Source of the DNA: Saccoglossus kowalevskii
Taxonomy: Eukaryota > Hemichordata > Enteropneusta > Harrimaniidae
Length of the DNA stretch: 23,263 bases
Assembly: GCF_000003605.2 (NCBI RefSeq)
Contig: NW_003139850.1
Span: 80,924-104,186, forward strand
Direction: 5' to 3'
The position numbers and the translations under genes were made by a program. Below are positions 11,501 to 20,500 of this stretch, one piece after another. The notes under the pieces were generated by a model. It worked only from the letters and a program-made list of their open reading frames with translations. It did no database searches and was not told the origin of the DNA. Position 1 is the first letter of the stretch. Every line of letters begins with the position of its first letter.

Positions 11501-14500
11501 ATGAAAATCATTGAACAAAAAACCAACATTTTATTTACTGGATGAAGGGGAACTTGAAATGAAGCAATTTATTTCGAGTTTTATTGATCTTGCAGGTGGT
11601 TAGAATATTTTTAGTACTTCATAATAAAGTTCCAATTGTACATGTAACACGGTGAATTAAAATAGACATTAAGTACACTGTTATCACCTTGCCAACTGCA
11701 TCCCCTCTTGCTTCAGTTATGTGTAATGTGATGTCACCAAGTCATCTAAACCTAATTTATACTTGGATGAAATATCAATTATTAGCGAAGTGCCAAATTT
11801 AATGGATGCTGGTGTGTATTCATTTTTAAGTATGGATACATCTGACTAGCACAAATGTTAAAATGTTAGGACATCTTCTTTTGACGCCATTTTTATTTTG
11901 ACTTCCGTAGAGGCTTTCAGCAGACAATGTGTTAACTACACTACAAATGTTTCGATATTTTGCAAATTAATGACTAAAATAAATAAATAAGTGGATTACC
12001 ATATTTGTTTCGAAGAAAACAAGGATGTTGTGATTTACCACTGAACATTGAATTTTGTGGCCATATTTGAATTGAAAATTGGTTAGAAATTATACATCTG
12101 AGATTAATTAATAATATACACAAAATTAATTTTAATATCCAAAGTTTATTCTCTATAGAATAATTTAGCAAATTTCTAGGAAATTTCAGTTTTGTTTTGT
12201 TACTAGTGTACAGATTTGTAAATTTGTTTAACATTCCAAATATGGAAACATGCAAATTTATGCAAATATTGTCAGGCCTGAGTGTTTTCCTATTTTCAGT
12301 TTAGTTTTCTGACTCTGTTTACAAATTCAAATCCTCTTTGTGCGTTGAATAGTATTAAAATGTCAGAAAAAGAAGTAATAAAAAGTATTGATAAAATTCT
12401 AACATGTAACATCTGTTACGTTCTGACACTAAAAGGTACAGTGAATAGATTTTGTCAACATGGGTGGGGCCATTAACATGTTGTATGAATTAAAAGGTCA
12501 AGAGGTAATTTATTGTACTTGTTATACTGAATCATGTCAAAACATTCCATGTTGAAAGTATTCCCTAATGTAGTCAACAATTGAGAAAAAAAAATAGTGA
12601 TTCTTATGGAAATACTAACATCTGCATCATCATAATCAGAAAATATTGTTGAGTTGAGTTTTTGTTTTCCATATTCAATAAACTTTCTGTTTTTGAATGT
12701 TGTTTAGATTTTTACATTGTTTGTATCCCCACAGATGAAGGAAAAGGGAAAATAAGAGGAAAATGATGTTGTTGACTCCAATGTAAAAACTTTCCTTGTG
12801 ATTACATTAACTCTAACAATTTTTTATGCAATTTTTGTTTAAACCCATGTCCAACTTTGGCTTTTGACCATGTTTAATTTTGACATGTGTTATATGTATA
12901 TTTTTTTGTGAAATTTTACTTTCACTTGTATCCTAGGGAGTGCCAGTGACTTTCACTGTATCCTAGTTAGGGAGTGCCAGTGACTTTCACTTGTATCTAG
13001 GGGGTGCCAGTGACTTTCACTTGTATCCTAGCTAGGGAGTGCCAGTGACATTCACTTGTATCCTAGCTAGGGAGTGCCAGAGACTTTCACTTGTATTCTA
13101 GCTAGGGAGTGCCAGTGACATTCACTTGTATCCTAGCTAGGGAGTGCCAGAGACTTTCACTTGTATCCTAGCTAGGGAGTGCCAGTGACATTCACTTGTA
13201 TCCTAGCTAGGGAGTGCCAGTGACTTTCACTTGTATCCTAGCTAGGGAGTGCCAGTGACTGTCACTTGTATCCTAGGGAGTGCCAGTGACATTCACTTGT
13301 ATCCTAGCTAGGGAGTGCCAGTAACTTTCACTTGTATCCTAGCTAGGGAGTGCCAGAGACTTTCACTTGTATTCTAGGGGGTGCCAGTGACTTTCACTTG
13401 TATTCTAGGGGGTGCCAGTGACTTTCACTTGTATCCTAGCTAGGGAGTGCCAGTGACATTCACTTGTATCCTAGCTAGGGAGTGCCAGAGACTTTCACTT
13501 GTATTCTAGGGGGTGCCAGTGACTTTCACTTGTATTCTAGGGGGTGCCAGTGACTTTCACTTGTATTCTAGGGGGTGCCAGTGACTTTCATGTTGTATCC
13601 TAGGGAGTGCCAGTGACTTTCATTTGTATCCTAGAGAGTGCCAGAGACTTTCACTTGTATCCTAGGGAGTGCCAGTGACATTCACTTGTATCCAAGCTAG
13701 GGAGTGTCTTTCACTGGAATTCTAGGGAGTGACGTTTGTTTTTAAATTTTGTTTCTCAAATGCTATAATTTTTGAAAGTTACCTATCAATGAAAATTGAA
13801 CTGTTTTACATTATATTTGATTCCAGGGTTACGACCAAGATTGTTCAGAATGTGATGCTACTCAACCAGACTTGGCTCATCCAGCACCCTATGTGATAGA
13901 TACAGCATCTAGTGGAGGTGAATTAACTTGGTGGCAGTCACGATCATGGCTAGACTTTGTTTCCGAGGACGATGATTTCATCATTAATGTAACATTATCA
14001 ATGAGGAAAGGCTACGAGTTATCAGATAAAATTAAGATAACTTTCAAATCTGGGCGTCCTCAGAAAATGGTAATTCTGAAATCATCAAATAACGGTGAAA
14101 CATGGGATCCTTATCAGTACTACGCTCGTGACTGTGTAAGTGCTTTTGGTATGGAACCAAAAGCCGATCCCTCGGATATAACTGATGTTACAGAGGTCAT
14201 CTGTACTCCTGCCTATAGTGGATCGCTTCCAGAGAAAGATGGTATCGTGGAATTTGATCTTAATTTTAGGCTAGAAAAACTATTTGCGGACACTGTTGGT
14301 TCAGACAATGACCTCAGTCTTTTTTATGAAGTATTTGAAAGTGATGAAATTCGAAACTATATCGATGTCACAGATATCCGGATTTCTTTGATGTACCCAG
14401 CGACGGACGGTTTGGAAACCACTTTGAAACCCGAAAATTTGAGAAATTATTTTTATGCCATCTCAGATATTTATTCTAGTGTAAGGTGAGTTGAACTATA

Positions 14501-17500
14501 GAGGGAGCTGTTTAGTTATTCATCACTTTAGTGATATTTAAAACTGAAAATATCTTTGTAAAATATGAGTATTTCATTTATGGTTAAAAATCCTGTTTTT
14601 TGTTTTCATCAATTTTAGTGTAACATTTTGCACATTTTTTCCGTATTTTTCTAATATTTTATTGTTAATTTTGAATCAAATGGACCTGATTTCTCATTGG
14701 CTACAGACGAGAGCACTGGACGTGCAGCCAGTTTATATCGTCAATTTCACTCCCAATTTCAGTTACTTCTTGACATAGATTTTTCCAACTGCAAATTTAC
14801 TTTTTAACTACTTACCATTATTAATGATATTAGGTGGAAAAAATTACAAAAATCCAGATAAATGAATACATTTGTATTTGGTATTTTTTTCTGAATCCTG
14901 AGCAACCAAATTTATAAATGTTACACATGCAGGGGTAATCTTGTTACACTGTTCAAGAAAGTCTCAACAACTAGCCCAATGTAAAGTTTTTTGAGAGTTT
15001 TTGACCGCTGTTTTCATCGGTTGTGTTTGCCAGATGATGAAAATGCCAGGATGTTTGCTACTGAGAATACAGTACTAAGAATGGATGAATATCTTTTTTT
15101 TCATTAGATGTCAGTGTAACCTTCATGCTGAGAACTGCAATGAATTATCAGGTGGACAGTATTCATGTGATTGCAAACATAACACTATGGGTGTGAATTG
15201 TGAATTATGCTTACCACTGTACAACAATCGACCGTGGCAAGCTGGAAGCTATCTTCCTTATCCTAGTGGTACGGCTAACGAGTGCCAGCGTGAGTATAAC
15301 AAACTTTATTTTCTAACTTGTAACTCAGTAAATTGTAAATCTGATTTTGATATTATGGAATTTTAATATTAACTGATATCACTTGTTATTTGATCTGGTG
15401 GATGTAAGTGTCATCGTCTTTTTTATCACATGACCAACTCAAAAGTGTTGGAAATTTAAAAGAAAATAGTACTTTCATGGAACTGAACGCATGAACAATG
15501 TGGTAATTTATGCTAATAAAGCATAATGTATGCACATCAGTTGACGCACATTTGCTGTTCGTTATCAATAATTCAGCAAAAATATTACCCTTCTATCAAT
15601 ATCAGTCAATATTATTACGAGTTTGGATCATTGCACCATTGAATAAATGTAGGTATCCAGTCTGAATTTCTTGTATTAAGACAATAAAAATAGTAAAATT
15701 TTTTTGTTTTGGCTTACTGTTCAAACATACAGAAAATTATGACATTGATCATGGATACTGAAACTGTTACCATATCAGTGATATTTTATACTAAACGTCA
15801 CAACTATGAATTATATGTACCAGTCGTGTTACAAAGTATGGTATGCCCATATTTAGCAAACTTTTGTCAACTTCAGGCACCATCCACAAAATAGCTCTAT
15901 TTATAGTCTGCTCTGTTCCCACATGAAATGTTGTGAAAATTTCAAATTTTTTGATTAAAAACAGTTACATTTTGTCTGTTTGGTCCAAAATAAAGATTGA
16001 ATTCAGTGAAGAAGATTACGATTTACCCAAAATTAAGCGGGAAGACAAAATTTGGCACCAAATGATTAATGCAAATGTCTGTGAAATATTTCTTGTAGTT
16101 TGTGATTGCAATGAACATGCAGCTAACTGTTCATATGATGAAACTGTTGGTAAGGGTGTGTGTGAAGGTTGCGAAGACAACACAGCAGGATTGTTTTGCG
16201 AAATCTGTGTCGCAGGTTATTATCGAAACCAGTCTGAGCCTGTGAACAGTCCTGACGTCTGTATAGGTAAGGATATTTGAGGCTTGATATTTTATTTATT
16301 TATTTTTTTTATCAACTGCTGACGTCTCAGTAATTATTGTGTGTAATATTAAAGGGATCTTCATTGTGGTCAAAGTAGTTATACTCGTAAAATCTTTGAA
16401 TCAGTCAAGGCCATGGCTGAAATTTATCTACTTATATTATCATGTTCATTCTGCATATGATTGAAATTGGCCCCTTTAATTCTTGAGCTGTCAGACTCAG
16501 AGAAAGATTTTTGTGGTGCAACCGATGGAAGCCAGGGAAGAGCATTGGTTTGTGTTAACGGGGTCAGATGAGATGAGGTGAGGATCAAATGTGGTTGGGT
16601 GCGGTCAGTATGGTTATTGTAGTGTTGCATAATGTTCATTTGTGTTCTCCTGCATCCAAGCTTTCAGAATATATATAATTTGTCTTAGCACAATTTATTG
16701 AGTAACTGACAGTGGGGACCTTGATCAATTATTTGTTTTTTATTAAAGAAATTTACCATTTTGTTACTTTTAATTGAATTTAAAATGTGTGAAATGTATA
16801 CAAATTTAGATACTTTCAAGTAATGGTTTTCATCAGCTGTGTTACATTCTAATTTATTTGATTAATTACAATGCCTTTTGTTTTCTATTTAGTTAGTTTC
16901 ATTTATCTGTTTTTGTTTTTACTCATATATAATCATCCATGCAATATGTTGCCCTGGCAACCATTTCCAGCCTGTCTAAAGGTTGATAGACTACATGTAT
17001 TACATGAATAATAAAGTTATTATTATCGCAAATGTGTGTCAAGAATTCTGTACACTATGACCTTCAAATAATGCTGGTGGAAATGTCACATCTTTTAACA
17101 TAAAAAATTGTAAATCATTATATTTTTCACAATGATTTTTTTAGGGTGTTTGTGAGAAAATAATTTTATGAAAGTCGTTTGTTACAAAATGTCACAACTT
17201 TATGCAACATTAATGGTCGATGTATACATGTATGCAAATTATTGTGTTTCATAATTAATGATTGTTCATTTTTGAATATCCCATGATTTGTTTTTTAAAA
17301 TGATAGAATGGTATTGTCAATTTTCCATTGGCTCTGTATGGGGATAAGAAGTGTTATTGTTGTACATGCTCTCTCTGTGTCACAAAATTTAAATAAAGTC
17401 AAGAATATCCACATTAACAGATGACAGTTCAAAAACCCCATTATTGTGATTGGTCCATCCCTAATCATCTTGTTTCTTTGTACTACCCCATCACAGGATG

Positions 17501-20500
17501 TGACTGTGAACCGCTTGGAACTCTTCCTACGTCTGAAAATGTTACGGAATGCTCGCAGTATGAAAATGATGTCACCGGGCAGCCAGTCGGTCAGTGTTCA
17601 TGCATCGACTTTGTTACTGGGAGACGATGTGATGAATGCATTGATGAGTATTACGGTCTGAAGCAAGTGGAAAGTGCGGGACTCTGCAAAGGTAGGAAAA
17701 CTTCCGTGAATCATATTAATTTAGACATCATGCATACTGGTAATTATAGCATATGGCACAGAAGTCATTGATGATGGGTGGGGTTGGGGTGGGATGCATT
17801 TGTGTAGTTTTGAAAGTACAAATATGTACTGGGTTGTTCGATTTCCTTTTCTTTTCTTTTTTTTTCGGTAGTAGATGTTAGACGTGTACTTCTAGTGTTA
17901 AGACTGACACCACAGTACCTGTCAGTCACTCCTGTCATTACTGTTAATGTTGAACAATACATTTTCATAAAAATCTTTAGAATTTTTTTTATATTTTGTA
18001 AATAGTTTGCTTAGTGCTATACAAGATCATTTGTGAACAAAAATTTAGACATACGATTTGTGAGTGAAAAAATAAATCATAATCCTGAATAGGTCCCATT
18101 AAATTTTTTTTATAAAACCTGAGATAATAAAACAATGTAGGTGTCAAGATCTATAGTTTTGAAAAATAAAAAAAGGATGAAGAATTTTTTGAGACTTTTT
18201 AAAACCCAGATTTTTTAAATAATTTATATGATTTTGTCAACCTATGTCACCAGCTTGCAATTTGAGATATGGCATAATATCTCTGCCTACAGTAAGAGCA
18301 TCTTAATACTGACAAAATGGCCACTATCCACTAAAATACAACCATTATTTTTTTTGAAAATTAGTCTGGTGACCCCCAACTAAGTCAATATCCTTATATT
18401 TCCTGGAAGTAAAATTTATTGCAAAATGAATAAATTGTGGGTTGATTCATTTATGAGTGGGCTTCCACTTTAAAATTAAAGGGTAGTGGTCGTCGCGCTG
18501 CGCATGTGCGACATTTGTGTTGTTAAACATTGATTTTTCCACAATCCAATGCACTCTTCAAATGGAAATCACAGGTATGAGGTTTGACCTGGGCGTGACT
18601 TTCAATAATTACCGCCGATGACTCATTTGATACTTTCCAATCACCTAAAAAAATATCGAATTAAAGTTTGGTAATGTCTCAGTTTGTGCTCGTTGATCTG
18701 CGCAAACAGTCAAAGACGTCATCTTTGTTTATATGAGACCAATATATCTTGCACATGCGTGGCGCAAGGACTACAGCCCCATTAAGTTGTTTCATCCTCT
18801 ACTAGTACATGGGTGTTATAACCTGTGCGTTCACTTCAAACTCATCTACGCTTGTGGTACTGTATTTATCAGTCTATTGCATAAAATTAATGCTTGCTTT
18901 ATTTTCTCTTAACAGAATGTGGATGTAAGATTCTTGGCACGGTGAACGCCAGTAATGTGTGCGAGAAAACCGAGGGACAGTGTCCGTGTAAACCAAACAC
19001 TTTTGAAAGAGACTGTAGTAGGTGTAAGGATGGTTTCTATGCGTTTCCTAGTAGTACTGAAATGGTAAGGATAATTTATGCAAATTTAGTTTAAAATTCC
19101 TTCAAATACTAGGTTACGGTAGAAATGGGAAATTTCTAGGACAATTCACCTTGTTACATGTATTATTAAGTTAGTGAGGACATTGTGAATTGAGTAGCTA
19201 ATGTATGTGTAGGGGAGGGGTCCATAAATTAGGGAGGAGGTGTCTAACCAATCTTGAGTGAAATTGTTATTGACTATACCATATTTGCTCTATCTGATGT
19301 GTCTCTTTAAAAAAGTATTTAACCAGAAATAGCGTTTATTTAGCATTGAAATATCACTATTGTTTTACTACAGAGTATACATTATAAGCAGACAGATTTT
19401 TAAATTCCATGACCAAATATTCATAGAATATGGTACCACCCTTTCCCAGACTCAACATACACTTTAATACCTGGAAAATAAATCATAGGTGTGTGCTCAC
19501 CACTGCTCCTTTCCAGACAGCAAAAAAACAATTTAATAAAATAGTATGCCCCTTCTTGGACATGGGTGATGAATAACATGAGTGATTTTTGAATTAGCAA
19601 ATTTAATGAGCTTTATAATTTCAGTAATGAATGTTGAAATGGTAGACTTCTCTCCAGACAAATTTCACCACGCTCTTTGGCTCAAAAAATTGATCCCTTA
19701 TGACGACACATACCTCCATGTATACTTTACTCAATGGAAGTACATGTATATACCCCAACCCTGGCCTAGATCATACTGATGGAATGTATCGCTTACTTTA
19801 ATCATACCTTTTGTTTTCTATTTTACAGGACTGTCTCGCGTGTCGTTGTGATTATGGTGGTTCTTATACACAAATCTGTAACATTGTATCTGGTCTGTGT
19901 GATTGTCGGCCAAATTTGATTGGACAGCGATGTAATATGGTTGACAGTGGATACTTTTACAATTACCTAGATGCTAACAGGTAGAGTATATGAAAGAAAA
20001 ACAAAAATAGAAATCATATCTATTAAATATTGAACTCAACGTCCAATGTAATTACATGTACTCGCATAAATGCTCTTAACATTTCTCAGATTAGAGTGAC
20101 AAATTTGTACACAACTGAAATTCATGTTTAAAAATCATCAGACCATGTGCTACTGTTCGTATGGTATTGTACGTGTAGTATGCTACTTTTGGTATGTTAT
20201 TTTATTCGGGGTCCTGGATCTACTGCCGTGAGTTCTGCCTTAAGGTTTCTGCTTTCCGGGCCTGTATGTGGCGGTCTATTATCAAATATCTGACATTCCA
20301 TAACACTGCGCGATCGACTGCAAAAAGCCTTTAAGTTAGCACTTCAATCCTACTGGGATCTAGAAACGGTCGGATTATATGATGTGATAAACCAGCCCAC
20401 GATGAAGCTTATCGCAAACGAACATCATACGAGACCAAAAACTGTATAAAGATGTATAAAGATGTTCAGAAATTCGATTTCTATGAAAAATAAATCACAT

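Larger units (their letters stand above)
2586..13826 (+). other. intron 1 (11.2 kb), repeat-rich
   Basis: GT at 2586 and AG at 13825-13826 bound a phase-0 intron. The flanking exons join two adjacent LN segments (YCTL and GYDQDC) as expected from the family, so no coding exon needs to be hidden inside. It carries the TTAA-flanked elements at 4313-4520, 4866-5026 and 10547-10783, a fold-back at 10393-10528, a diverged duplicate pair near 5.5 and 5.75 kb, a pyrimidine tract and a minisatellite. The remaining sequence, notably 2586-3040, 5840-9650 and 10800-12900, is plain AT-rich intron in which I see no gene. Confidence 0.85.

Noticed and set aside
12918-13733. CRISPR-like direct repeats
   Set aside because: The 31/35-bp units abut head to tail with no unique spacers, and the setting is a eukaryotic intron. 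It is a minisatellite.
15933-16280. Extended open frame starting upstream of exon 4
   Set aside because: The part before 16099 is intronic. The acceptor at 16097-16098 and phase agreement with exon 3 define the real exon.
17446-17661. Second open frame overlapping exon 5
   Set aside because: It is an out-of-frame shadow of the LE3 exon with no cysteine pattern.
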